Source of the DNA: Oscillospiraceae bacterium
GTDB taxonomy: Bacteria; Bacillota; Clostridia; Oscillospirales; Ruminococcaceae
DNA: 64,000 nt
Reading direction: 5' to 3'
Assembly (NCBI GenBank): GCA_009778065.1
Contig: WRKM01000012.1
Location: 1-64,000 of the forward strand
Position 1 is the stretch's first letter; each line of letters opens with the position of its first letter. A program made the position numbers and the translations under genes. Below the pieces are notes generated by a model, which made no database searches, was not told where the DNA came from, and was given only the letters and a program-made list of their open reading frames with translations. Positions 16,070-23,437 of this stretch are shown in pieces.

Positions 16070-16200
16070 AAAACATGAATATAGACGCGATTTTAAGCGA
16101 TAAGGATTTAATAATATTAGCGGTTTTACTCATTATTCTGCTGAGCGAGGGTGCAGACCTGCCCCTTGTATTGGCTATAGCGTATATCCTTTTATTTTAA
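16045..16200 (+). CDS. Small single-pass membrane protein (51 aa)
   Basis: ATG 16045 is preceded by a GGGGG purine run at 16033-16037 (inside the upstream gene). The product is 51 residues: basic N-terminus MEGFQKKLKNMN, then IDAILSDKDLIILAVLLIILL, then a short loop (SEGADLP) and a second hydrophobic run LVLAIAYILLF to the end. One or two membrane helices are predicted. The overlap with the preceding gene argues for coupled expression. Below usual ORF size limits but well supported by RBS, composition and the terminator immediately downstream. Similar tiny membrane proteins occur near sporulation genes of Clostridia, but I cannot name it. Confidence 0.65.
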   Translation: MEGFQKKLKNMNIDAILSDKDLIILAVLLIILLSEGADLPLVLAIAYILLF

Positions 16201-16238
16201 ATTATCTTATACGGGGCGTATAATTACATAATTACGGT

Positions 16239-16276
16239 AAAAAATAATTTCAGGCAAACGCCTGAAATTATTTTTT
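16239..16276 (+). terminator. Strong intrinsic terminator / possible attenuator
   Basis: Perfect 17-bp stem (16239-16255 with 16260-16276), 4-base loop AAAC, last six stem bases on the 3' side are U. The RBS of the next small gene (AGGAG, 16277-16281) starts at the very next base. Confidence 0.85.
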
Positions 16277-16288
16277 AGGAGAAACGTC

Positions 16289-16420
16289 ATGGGTAAGAAA
16301 AACAAAGGCGGAAGCAATAAGAGCGACGCCTCGAACCGTGAACCCGCACCCCGTCAGACCAACTCTAACGAAAGGCAAAATACACAGACGCAGAATCAAC
16401 CGAGGGCGAAAGGGAATTAA
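16289..16420 (+). CDS. Small polar protein (43 aa), Asn/Gln/Lys-rich
   Basis: ATG 16289 with RBS AGGAG at 16277-16281, seven bases away. The 43-residue product is highly polar (MGKKNKGGSNKSDASNREPA at the start, ending NQPRAKGN), without Cys, Trp or hydrophobic segments, so disordered in solution. Composition resembles minor small acid-soluble spore proteins such as the SspN/SspO type, but there is no sequence proof. The gene is boxed between two strong hairpins: one ends just before its RBS, and the stop codon lies in the loop of the other. Expression would need read-through of the first hairpin or a promoter inside 16201-16238. Confidence 0.55.
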   Translation: MGKKNKGGSNKSDASNREPAPRQTNSNERQNTQTQNQPRAKGN

Positions 16421-16446
16421 ACCCTTTCGCCCTCGGAATGTTTTTT
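16400..16446 (+). terminator. Intrinsic terminator spanning the stop codon of the 43-aa gene
   Basis: Perfect 15-bp stem CCGAGGGCGAAAGGG (16400-16414) / CCCTTTCGCCCTCGG (16422-16436), loop AATTAAA holding the TAA stop, T6 at 16441-16446. Confidence 0.85.
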
Positions 16447-17044
16447 AATTAATCTCTACTACGGTTATATTCTCCGGTATCACATTTACTTCTGACAGCA
16501 GGGTGTTCTTTATTTTTGCCGCACCCGCCGCATCGAGACCGTCTGTCTTAACGATAACATTTACGCCTCTGTCCGAAATATAAACCAGCGCATCCGCAAA
16601 GCCCTGCGCCTTCAGCAGATTTTCGACCTTTGTTTCGATTTCTATGAAGTTTCTGAGCCGCTCCGCGCTACGCGCCATGACCTCAAGTTCCTCGCCCCGC
16701 ATATCGCCGCCGCTGTACATAGCCTGTAAAAAATCTTTCGCTTCATCGCGGCTTTCCTGTAAATCCATACGCGCCTGTGCGAAATACGCCTTTGTTTCGT
16801 CCGACATAACCGCCGCACTCGAAACAAACGCCGCATCGCCGTAATTCATGACGCCCGAATCATCGCTTGATACTATCTCATACAGCTCGGCTTGTTCCCC
16901 GCCCCCCGCAGAGGAATAAATATAATTTACGTAAATAGCCGTACCGAGCAGGAGGGTGAGCCCTGTGACGATGATTTGCTTTTTCCCGATGACCATGTTG
17001 ATTCGGGGCATTTTTATTTTGCGGAAGAATCTTGTTTTTTTCAT
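16445..17044 (-). CDS. spoIIIAH: Stage III sporulation protein AH
   Basis: 199 residues. One membrane helix (residues about 22-44, IIVTGLTLLLGTAIYVNYIY) is followed by a linker and a C-terminal ring-building-motif domain related to YscJ/FliF (about 90-199, ending NTLLSEVNVIPENITVVEIN). SpoIIIAH in the mother cell membrane binds SpoIIQ of the forespore and forms the channel that supports forespore development. It is the last gene of the operon as usual. RBS is weak to moderate (AAAGGAG about 5 bases before the ATG). Short relative to some homologues, but all expected parts are present. Confidence 0.92.
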   Translation of the reverse strand: MKKTRFFRKIKMPRINMVIGKKQIIVTGLTLLLGTAIYVNYIYSSAGGGEQAELYEIVSSDDSGVMNYGDAAFVSSAAVMSDETKAYFAQARMDLQESRDEAKDFLQAMYSGGDMRGEELEVMARSAERLRNFIEIETKVENLLKAQGFADALVYISDRGVNVIVKTDGLDAAGAAKIKNTLLSEVNVIPENITVVEIN

Positions 17045-17074
17045 ATATGTACTCCTTTAAAAATTAAGTAATTT

Positions 17075-17473
17075 CTAATAAACCACGCTGACCTTTGCCG
17101 TACTTATGCCGAGAACCTTTGATACCGTTTCTACAACCTTCTGTTTAACAAAAATATCTTCGCCGCCCTCGCAAACCACCGCCACTCCGCGTACCTTATC
17201 TGTAGCCGAATCCTCTAATGTTACCATAACACTGACCCCGCCTACCCCTTGTATCTGCGAGATTATGCGGACGAGCTGTTCTTCGAGCTGTTCGGCGCGG
17301 TCTGCGGCTTGCGTCCCGCTGTCTGTTAGGGTTCCTTTTTTCTCCCCGTCCCCCAAAACATCGGAAAACATTATAAGAAAAATGAGGGCAAACCCGACTG
17401 CGACTATGATTTTTACCGCCTTGTCGTTTTTCAGGAGCGTAGAGACGCTTTTTATTTCTGTGAGTTTTTTCAT
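17075..17473 (-). CDS. spoIIIAG: Stage III sporulation protein AG
   Basis: 132 residues, shorter than the 200-230 of Bacillus. Transmembrane helix at about 18-38 (AVKIIVAVGFALIFLIMFSDV), a linker, then the conserved secretin-like ring domain including LEEQLVRIISQIQGVGGVSVMVTLEDS and VRGVAVVCEGGEDIFVKQKV. SpoIIIAG forms a large ring in the intermembrane space of the SpoIIIA-SpoIIQ complex. The reduced size reflects a shorter loop between the core strands, common in Clostridia. It lies 30 bp before spoIIIAH in the same transcript. Confidence 0.92.
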   Translation of the reverse strand: MKKLTEIKSVSTLLKNDKAVKIIVAVGFALIFLIMFSDVLGDGEKKGTLTDSGTQAADRAEQLEEQLVRIISQIQGVGGVSVMVTLEDSATDKVRGVAVVCEGGEDIFVKQKVVETVSKVLGISTAKVSVVY

Positions 17474-17480
17474 ATCGTCC

Positions 17481-17951
17481 TCATATAGCTGTAATAATCA
17501 CCTTTATGTCTGTTCCTACCTCCTTTTCGATAAGCGCCGACGCTTTTCCGAAATCTGCGTCAGGCGGCAGAACAAGCTTTATTTCATTAATAGATATGCT
17601 GTACAAACCCGAAATATTAACAATTACCGAAATTTCTGACGGATAAATCCCGTTCTGCTGAAGAATCTCGTTAATCCGTGCCGATACCTCTTCGGCTATC
17701 GCCTGTTTTCTTGCGAGTGTCGCCTGCTCTGAAAAGTCCGTTATACTCCCCCCTGTATCAAAATCAACCCCATAAACTCCCTCAATTTCAAGGTTTCCGC
17801 CCATAAAAAAGGAAGCCGTGACCGAAATAAAAAAACAGGAGATTAAAAATCCGATTTGCTTTTTAAAGCCCGTCTCAGGTACGAGCATACGAAAAAGCGC
17901 GGTAGCCGCCGCGACAAGACTGACGTTAAGCAAAAACTCTCTCATAATCAT
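17481..17951 (-). CDS. spoIIIAF: Stage III sporulation protein AF
   Basis: I place the start at 17951 (MIMREFLLNVSLVAAATALF), eight bases after the spoIIIAE stop; a longer frame reaching 18020 would overlap spoIIIAE by 62 bases and adds a non-conserved stretch. The next Met at 17945 is equally possible. 156 residues: two N-terminal membrane helices (about 6-22 and 32-50), then a soluble ring-building-type domain (EEVSARINEILQQNGIYPSEISVIVNISG ... VGTDIKVIITAI). Part of the SpoIIIA export complex in the mother cell membrane; SpoIIIAF is thought to form an additional ring. Confidence 0.9.
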   Translation of the reverse strand: MIMREFLLNVSLVAAATALFRMLVPETGFKKQIGFLISCFFISVTASFFMGGNLEIEGVYGVDFDTGGSITDFSEQATLARKQAIAEEVSARINEILQQNGIYPSEISVIVNISGLYSISINEIKLVLPPDADFGKASALIEKEVGTDIKVIITAI

Positions 17952-17958
17952 AATAAAA

Positions 17959-19080
17959 TTAAACCCCGCCGTTCCACATAAAAAGCATAAGCCCCACCGA
18001 GACCACAGCGACCAACGCAAAACAAATAAGCAGCGCGAAGATTATACCTAACACACCCTCGCCGCTTCTCAATAACGAGGATAGCCGTTCAAGCCCGAAA
18101 ACATCGCTTATAGCCGCCGCTATGCCGAGTGCGATTTTATGACAAAAAACCGATACTAAAGTCGGCAGGATAATAATAAGCCCCGCGATAATCCCGAAAG
18201 TTCCCGTACTGCTTCTGAGCAGGTTAATACTTCCGCGGACGGCGGCGAGTGCGTCTCCTACCGCCCCGCCTATAAACGGGACAGAACTCGACACCGTGAA
18301 TTTCATAGCCCTCAGTGCAAGCGTATCAGCAGATGAGCTGATAAAAGACTGGAGTGATAACAGCCCCGTAAAGAGCGTAACGAGCAGTCCGAGCGACCAT
18401 ACGACTACCTTTTTAATCGCACCCGCGAGTGCGTCTACCTTTAAGTCCGGACTAATCGCACCGGCTGTAGAAACGCCGAGAATACAGCCGGCGAGCGGCG
18501 TTAAGATAATCGAATTAACATAAGTGAAAACCTGCGCCGCCGTTATGAGCGAAATGCTGAAAACCGAAGCGGTGGTTATTTGTCCCGCTACCGCCATAAT
18601 CCCTGCGAATACGGGTATAAACGTCAGTAAAAAGACCCCCCCTGTATTGAGTGTTTCCACCGCCCTCGCAACCGTATCGGATATGTACATAATCATCATA
18701 CCCGACCCTGCAAGCACCCCCGCAAGTCCGAATGCGTCCGATGCACGCCCCGCGCCGCCCGCGCTTTCCGAAGCCGCGCGAAGTGTCTCAGCTGCGGCAC
18801 AGAGCAGTATTACCCCCGTTAATGCCGCAAGCATTTTCAGCGGCTTCATTATTTCATCACTTATAACCGTCCACAGCCCTTTTAAAACCGTGAGCGGCGA
18901 CAAACCGAGGGCGCCCGCATTATCGGGGGTAATATCATTTTCATTCAGAATCTGCCGCGCTTCTTCGGGCAGGGCGGCAGAAAGCTCGTCCTGCCCGAAG
19001 TCCTCGGCGTGAGCGTGCGGAGAAATCATGAAAAGGAGCAGTACTATTATATATATAATTGTTTTTAACAGACACTTCAT
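17959..19080 (-). CDS. spoIIIAE: Stage III sporulation protein AE
   Basis: 373 residues. Signal sequence at 1-25 (MKCLLKTIIYIIVLLLFMIS ... HAHA), an extracytoplasmic segment (about 26-75), then roughly seven to eight hydrophobic helices, e.g. PLKMLAALTGVILLCAAAETL, GGVFLLTFIPVFAGIMAVAG, and IIFALLICFALVAVVSVGLML. This is the largest integral membrane subunit of the SpoIIIA channel and its layout matches homologues in length and topology. Start overlaps the spoIIIAD stop by four bases (ATGA-type), indicating translational coupling. Confidence 0.93.
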   Translation of the reverse strand: MKCLLKTIIYIIVLLLFMISPHAHAEDFGQDELSAALPEEARQILNENDITPDNAGALGLSPLTVLKGLWTVISDEIMKPLKMLAALTGVILLCAAAETLRAASESAGGAGRASDAFGLAGVLAGSGMMIMYISDTVARAVETLNTGGVFLLTFIPVFAGIMAVAGQITTASVFSISLITAAQVFTYVNSIILTPLAGCILGVSTAGAISPDLKVDALAGAIKKVVVWSLGLLVTLFTGLLSLQSFISSSADTLALRAMKFTVSSSVPFIGGAVGDALAAVRGSINLLRSSTGTFGIIAGLIIILPTLVSVFCHKIALGIAAAISDVFGLERLSSLLRSGEGVLGIIFALLICFALVAVVSVGLMLFMWNGGV

Positions 19081-19463
19081 ATGATTAGTCCGGTTATCAG
19101 CGTTATCAGATTATTAAACAGCGGCAGAGACAGGACAACTATTGCGATTTTCCCCGCAAGTTCAAGCTTATTTGCGATTGCAAGCTCGCCCGCATCCTTA
19201 CAGGCGTCTACGGCAAGCTGTGTCAAATAACACACGGCGAGTCCCTTCAGCAGGGTTTGTCCGTAGATGTTGTTCATATTTATCGCCGTCATAAGATTGT
19301 TGACAGTATCGAGTATGGGACGTACAGCGGCGATTACCGCGCCGAGTATAATTATCCCTGCGGCAAGCGGTATATAAAACCCGAACTCGCGGTTATACTG
19401 CCTCAGAATGACCGACAGCACCGCCGCAACCAATCCGAGTCCTACTAAGGCTGTAATATTCAT
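19077..19463 (-). CDS. spoIIIAD: Stage III sporulation protein AD
   Basis: 128 residues, four predicted membrane helices (ALVGLGLVAAVLSVILRQY, FYIPLAAGIIILGAVIAAV, the LLKGLAVCYLTQLAVDAC region, and KIAIVVLSLPLFNNLITLIT). SpoIIIAD and SpoIIIAC share a fold related to stage III membrane/holin-like proteins and probably form the membrane base of the channel. The conserved LAVCYLTQLAVDACKDAGE is clearly present. Four bases separate it from the spoIIIAC stop. Confidence 0.93.
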   Translation of the reverse strand: MNITALVGLGLVAAVLSVILRQYNREFGFYIPLAAGIIILGAVIAAVRPILDTVNNLMTAINMNNIYGQTLLKGLAVCYLTQLAVDACKDAGELAIANKLELAGKIAIVVLSLPLFNNLITLITGLII

Positions 19464-19467
19464 GCGG

Positions 19468-19665
19468 TTACCATAATCCGAACACTTCCTTTATTGTATT
19501 AAAAAGCTCGGCAATTTCGCTTATAATCATCATCAGTACAACAATAAGCCCTGCAATATTCGTCATCATCGCCTGGTCGTCCCTGCCCGAATGTTTAAGA
19601 AGCTGTCCCAACACCGCGACGATTATACCGATTGCGGCGATTTTAAAAATAAAATCTATTTCCAT
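19468..19665 (-). CDS. spoIIIAC: Stage III sporulation protein AC
   Basis: 65 residues, two membrane helices (IDFIFKIAAIGIIVAVLGQLL and AMMTNIAGLIVVLMMIISEIA) joined by the conserved KHSGRDDQAMM loop, which is diagnostic for SpoIIIAC. Normal length for the family. It follows spoIIIAB by ten bases with an RBS-like AGGAGTAG in between. Confidence 0.95.
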   Translation of the reverse strand: MEIDFIFKIAAIGIIVAVLGQLLKHSGRDDQAMMTNIAGLIVVLMMIISEIAELFNTIKEVFGLW

Positions 19666-19675
19666 ACGACTACTC

Positions 19676-20149
19676 CTAAATCACTATTATTGCGAGTCCC
19701 AGTCCCATGAGCAGTCCGACCGAGCGGTACATCGCACCCTTTTTGAGCGATGTTTCCGACGCTTCCTTATGCCTCGCACGGAGCAGTTTCTTATTAAGCT
19801 CAAGCATTGAGATTTGCCCCTCTATGTCGCTTTTTCCGAGTGAGTTACCTACCATTAAAAGGATTTCTCTTTCGTCAGTCAGTTCTGAAAATTCGTTTAT
19901 CGCATTGTTCCATGCCTCGCGTCTGTTAGGGTTCTTGTCCTCTAAGACCTTATTAATAAATTCGCCGCCCTTCAGCGTTTCAAACAAGTCGCCCAGCGGA
20001 AGTGCGCGGTATTTAATCTGCACCGCCATGTTTTCGAGAAGCCCCGTTATTTCGAGCAGTAGCCGCTCTCTTTTTTTAAGCGCGGATGCGCGGTACATTC
20101 CGAACAACGTCCCCGCGAGCAGACAGAAGATTGCTAAAACCATTCTCAT
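19676..20149 (-). CDS. spoIIIAB: Stage III sporulation protein AB
   Basis: Start placed at 20149 (MRMVLAIFCLLAGTLFGMYR), nine bases after a GGAGGG RBS; an upstream in-frame start at 20215 lacks an RBS. This gives 157 residues and a 74-base overlap with the end of spoIIIAA, unusual but consistent with coupling. N-terminal membrane helix (about 3-20), central cytoplasmic helical domain (ERLLLEITGLLENMAVQIKYRALPLGDLFE ...), and a C-terminal hydrophobic helix (GLLMGLGLAIIVI). Works with the SpoIIIAA ATPase; the fold resembles GspF-like membrane proteins of type II secretion. Confidence 0.9.
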   Translation of the reverse strand: MRMVLAIFCLLAGTLFGMYRASALKKRERLLLEITGLLENMAVQIKYRALPLGDLFETLKGGEFINKVLEDKNPNRREAWNNAINEFSELTDEREILLMVGNSLGKSDIEGQISMLELNKKLLRARHKEASETSLKKGAMYRSVGLLMGLGLAIIVI

Positions 20150-21071
20150 TTTTCGCGTCCCTCCGCCATAAGCCTTTAAGTCTGCCGATTTCTCTGCCTG
20201 TACCGAGTAGCGCAATATAATTTGTACACTCGATTATACCCGAAAGTAAGCGGGAACACAAAGCCTCTTCAAGGCTTCCGCAATGTGCGGTCATGACCAC
20301 GCCCACCCCGCTGTTAAGGCACTCCGACACATCTGCGCCATCGTCCGCTATTTCATCGCAAATAATAAAATCAGGCGACAACGCTCGCAGAGCCGTAATA
20401 AATCCCGCTCTTTTAGGGAAACAATCAAGTACATCGGTATTCGCCCCTAAATCGGCGTTAATTAACCCCGCATGTTTAGCGGAAAGTTCGCCCCGCTCGT
20501 CTATCACGGCGACCTTGAAACCCGCTCTCGATAGATTTCCGGCAAAATCCCGCAGTATCGTAGTCTTTGCACTCACAGGTCTGCCGATAATTAAAAGGCT
20601 CTTTATATCCCTTGTCGGCAAAGCTCCGAATAACTCGTCCGAACAGCCTTTAAACTGCCGTGCTATACGCAGGTTAATCGAGGTAATATCACGGATAGCC
20701 TTTACTGTACCGTCTTCTGTCACCGCCGTACCGCAAAATCCCGCTCTGTGTCCGCCTCTTAGCGTGATAAAGCCCTGCGAAAGCTGTCGTGTGTAGCTGT
20801 GAACAGAATAGTCGCAAAAAAGCTCGATAAGATTTTTTAAGTCGTCAAATGTAACAACGGCATTAATAAAAATTCTGTCGTTTATAAGCTCGACCGATAA
20901 CGGCTGTCCTGCGCGAAGCCGTATTTCCCTCGCTCCTTCGCGAATCCGCGGTTCAAGTTCTAAAAGCTTGTCTTTAAACATAGGAAGAAAAAGGACGGCT
21001 TGCCCGAAGCCGAATGTCGGCTCTGCACTCGGTATCAGCGCAGGCGGAGTTCTTTTCATGGCTGTAATCAT
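20076..21071 (-). CDS. spoIIIAA: Stage III sporulation protein AA (secretion-type ATPase), altered Walker A
   Basis: The motor ATPase of the SpoIIIA complex, related to type II/IV secretion ATPases. The frame extends to 21122, but that ATG lies in the terminator hairpin of the upstream gene; ATG 21071 or 21059 is more likely (RBS weak for both). Conserved parts: FLPMFKDKLLELEP, AREIRLRAGQPLSVEL, QGFITLRGGHRAGFCGTAV, INLRIARQ, VIDERGEL, PDFIICDEI (Walker B) and VVMTAHCGS. The P-loop reads GRPVSAKTTILRD, where homologues have GPPGSGKTT-like: the glycine before the catalytic Lys is Ala. 331 residues, normal length. Confidence 0.9.
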   Translation of the reverse strand: MITAMKRTPPALIPSAEPTFGFGQAVLFLPMFKDKLLELEPRIREGAREIRLRAGQPLSVELINDRIFINAVVTFDDLKNLIELFCDYSVHSYTRQLSQGFITLRGGHRAGFCGTAVTEDGTVKAIRDITSINLRIARQFKGCSDELFGALPTRDIKSLLIIGRPVSAKTTILRDFAGNLSRAGFKVAVIDERGELSAKHAGLINADLGANTDVLDCFPKRAGFITALRALSPDFIICDEIADDGADVSECLNSGVGVVMTAHCGSLEEALCSRLLSGIIECTNYIALLGTGREIGRLKGLWRRDAKNENGFSNLLSARGDVVRNVPRIRA

Positions 21072-21092
21072 ATTGAATTTTATGCCGAGGGG

Positions 21093-21139
21093 CAAAAAAA
21101 AAGAACAGCGAAGCCGCCGCAAATTATGCGGCGGCTTCG
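21093..21139 (-). terminator. Intrinsic terminator after ABC permease gene
   Basis: 13-bp GC-rich stem (21109-21121 with 21127-21139, 5-base loop), followed on the minus strand by CTGTTC and a run of nine T (21102-21094). It ends the ABC transporter transcript only about 22 bases before spoIIIAA. Confidence 0.85.
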
Positions 21140-21145
21140 TAAAGA

Positions 21146-23437
21146 TTAAGCACTGTATTCTAAAGATTCATCAATAATGTCGTATAATACATTATACTCA
21201 GTACTCAGAGCCTCCCTTTCCGATGTTTCTTCTATTCGCTGTAAAATCTCATAAAGCTCTTCGGCTATATCGTTGTATTCCGGCGGGATGATATAACTTG
21301 TGTACAGATTATGCTGGGTGCCGAGGATAGAAATCATATAGCCGGGTCCATCTACTATATGCGAGGGTTTTGCAACATCAAGCAGTATTTTTATAAGCTC
21401 GGAAACCTGCTCGCTCGAATTTTCTCCGGTAAAATGTAAAGTATCATTAATACTGCCACCGGTTGATGATGTCATATCGTTTCCCCCAATATAATCGCAT
21501 CTCGTTATTGCTATATCTGTAATATGCGGCTCGTAATAATCGGAGGGAGCATTAATATCATAACCCTGCCGCTCAAGCTCCGCCAAAACATTTACATAAT
21601 GCGGCAACACATGAAAACTCACCGTACTGCGATTTCGGGGAGTATAGTCTCTGCTGCCGGGTTCAAGAACAGCCTCAGAGAAAGCAAGCGTGATAACGGC
21701 ATTTACCGAACCTGCGGAATTAAACCTCTGCTCAAAAGTCTCCGCTTTATAATCGGCTTTAAAAGCTTCATAAAGCCTGTGAGCATCATTGTTTGAAGCC
21801 GAGTTTTTGCGGTATAGAAAGACTCCTGTGAGGGATGTTACCTTTGGCGGTTCCTCTCGTATAATCTCCCATGAATTAATTGTATTGTCGATTCTTGCAA
21901 GTTGTGCGTTTTTGTAGTCATCGTCTACAACAAGCGGTAAAAGCCTTTGAAACTGCCCCATGTTATTTAAGTTTACGTTTCTTCTGACCGTGTTACCGTT
22001 TTTCATTGTATAGGTCACTTCGCTCATCATACCTACGCCGTTCGATGAGAACCATCGTTTGCCCCCCAAGCTGTTGTTACTTTCGATATTCAGTTCACGT
22101 ACAAGCCCTATTACTTCGGGAGACCTAAATTTTACATCTAAATGATAGAAGGCACGGTGATAACCTGTGTTTAGGAAATTTATACCGCTATCTAAAAAAT
22201 CTACGTTTATATTCACGCTCTCAACCTTTTCAAGAGGCGGTACATAACGCCCTATGCCGAATCCGTCCGCCATAAGCATTACGTTTGAAACAATAACCGA
22301 GCAGACGAGCATGACCGCATATTTCAAAAAGGATTTACCCATTTTCTTAAATCCGCGTTTCGCCGAAACATCGAGGAGTAAAAACGCCACCAAGGTACAA
22401 ACAACTAACGCGAAAACGATACCGAACGTGAGTTCGCTTTGCGAAATGCCCATGCAGAACACCGCCGTTATACAGAAAACCACAAATGACAGTATAACCT
22501 CAAGCGCGTATTTAACCACAAACGCCTGCCCCGTTTTTTCCGCGCCGCGCCTTTTGCCGATATAAAACGCCGCCGTAAGAAACCCTGCATTAACCAGAAT
22601 AAAAGGTATAATAATCGAAGGATTTAAAAACGTAAGATAATCCGACAAAGGAGGAGTACCGGGACCGACGCGGTATTGGGTAAGCTCATAAAGGAAACAC
22701 GCCAAGAACCCACCCGGAGACGTACCCGCGAGAACCGTGTTCATTTGGTCGTAAATATAAACCTGCCAAACATCGACAAACAACATAGTCCCGAACAGCG
22801 CGATAAGCGCAGGAATTATACCCATGATAAGCACGGGGTAAACCACACTTTCATACACGCGCCCGCACATAGCCGCACAGAAAACCACTATAATATAAAC
22901 CGAGATTAAAGTCAGCAGACCTGCGAACATCGCCGCTATGACTATAGAGAACAGTTCGGGGGTTTCCTCAAACGTCCTTTTGGGGAAGCCTAAAGCCATG
23001 ATGACAAGCCCTGCCGCCGCACTTACAATATAAACGAAAGCGACAGGTCCGATTCCGCTTAAAAAATCGCCCCAGAATCTACTTCTGTTTTTTAAGGGGA
23101 GAGACCAGCTCTTATCTGTGTTTTCACGTCGATTGTAATAATCGAAGCAGTTAACGCCGCTCGTATAAACGAGTAGTCCTATTACGACCACCGCCAGCCC
23201 CGCTAAGGAATAGCAAACGACAATAAACATTTCAAGCCCTTCGTTACGTGCGGTTTGAAAATTGCTCGCCGCCCTTTGAGCCTGTTCATGAAAACGAAGC
23301 GCGGTTGCGAACATTGCTGTGGGGAATCCTAATACTCCGCAGATACAAAGGATAATAAGACGCGATTTCATATCATAGATTCTGTATACGGTGTACTTTA
23401 AAAAGTCGCTTTTAATCCTTGCTATTCGAGAAATCAT
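21146..23437 (-). CDS. ABC transporter permease with large C-terminal extracytoplasmic domain
   Basis: 763 residues. About ten N-terminal hydrophobic helices (first at about 26-46, others include FIVVCYSLAGLAVVVIGLLV, GLLTLISVYIIVVFCAAMC and ILSFVVFCITAVFCMGI) up to residue about 395, then a soluble region of about 370 residues predicted outside the cell. The membrane part resembles the ABC-2/YtrC-D type permeases that accompany a GntR regulator. RBS GGAGG at nine bases; start overlaps the ATPase gene end by 26 bases. The soluble domain is unassigned. Substrate unknown; related Ytr systems respond to cell-wall-active compounds. Confidence 0.8.
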   Translation of the reverse strand: MISRIARIKSDFLKYTVYRIYDMKSRLIILCICGVLGFPTAMFATALRFHEQAQRAASNFQTARNEGLEMFIVVCYSLAGLAVVVIGLLVYTSGVNCFDYYNRRENTDKSWSLPLKNRSRFWGDFLSGIGPVAFVYIVSAAAGLVIMALGFPKRTFEETPELFSIVIAAMFAGLLTLISVYIIVVFCAAMCGRVYESVVYPVLIMGIIPALIALFGTMLFVDVWQVYIYDQMNTVLAGTSPGGFLACFLYELTQYRVGPGTPPLSDYLTFLNPSIIIPFILVNAGFLTAAFYIGKRRGAEKTGQAFVVKYALEVILSFVVFCITAVFCMGISQSELTFGIVFALVVCTLVAFLLLDVSAKRGFKKMGKSFLKYAVMLVCSVIVSNVMLMADGFGIGRYVPPLEKVESVNINVDFLDSGINFLNTGYHRAFYHLDVKFRSPEVIGLVRELNIESNNSLGGKRWFSSNGVGMMSEVTYTMKNGNTVRRNVNLNNMGQFQRLLPLVVDDDYKNAQLARIDNTINSWEIIREEPPKVTSLTGVFLYRKNSASNNDAHRLYEAFKADYKAETFEQRFNSAGSVNAVITLAFSEAVLEPGSRDYTPRNRSTVSFHVLPHYVNVLAELERQGYDINAPSDYYEPHITDIAITRCDYIGGNDMTSSTGGSINDTLHFTGENSSEQVSELIKILLDVAKPSHIVDGPGYMISILGTQHNLYTSYIIPPEYNDIAEELYEILQRIEETSEREALSTEYNVLYDIIDESLEYSA

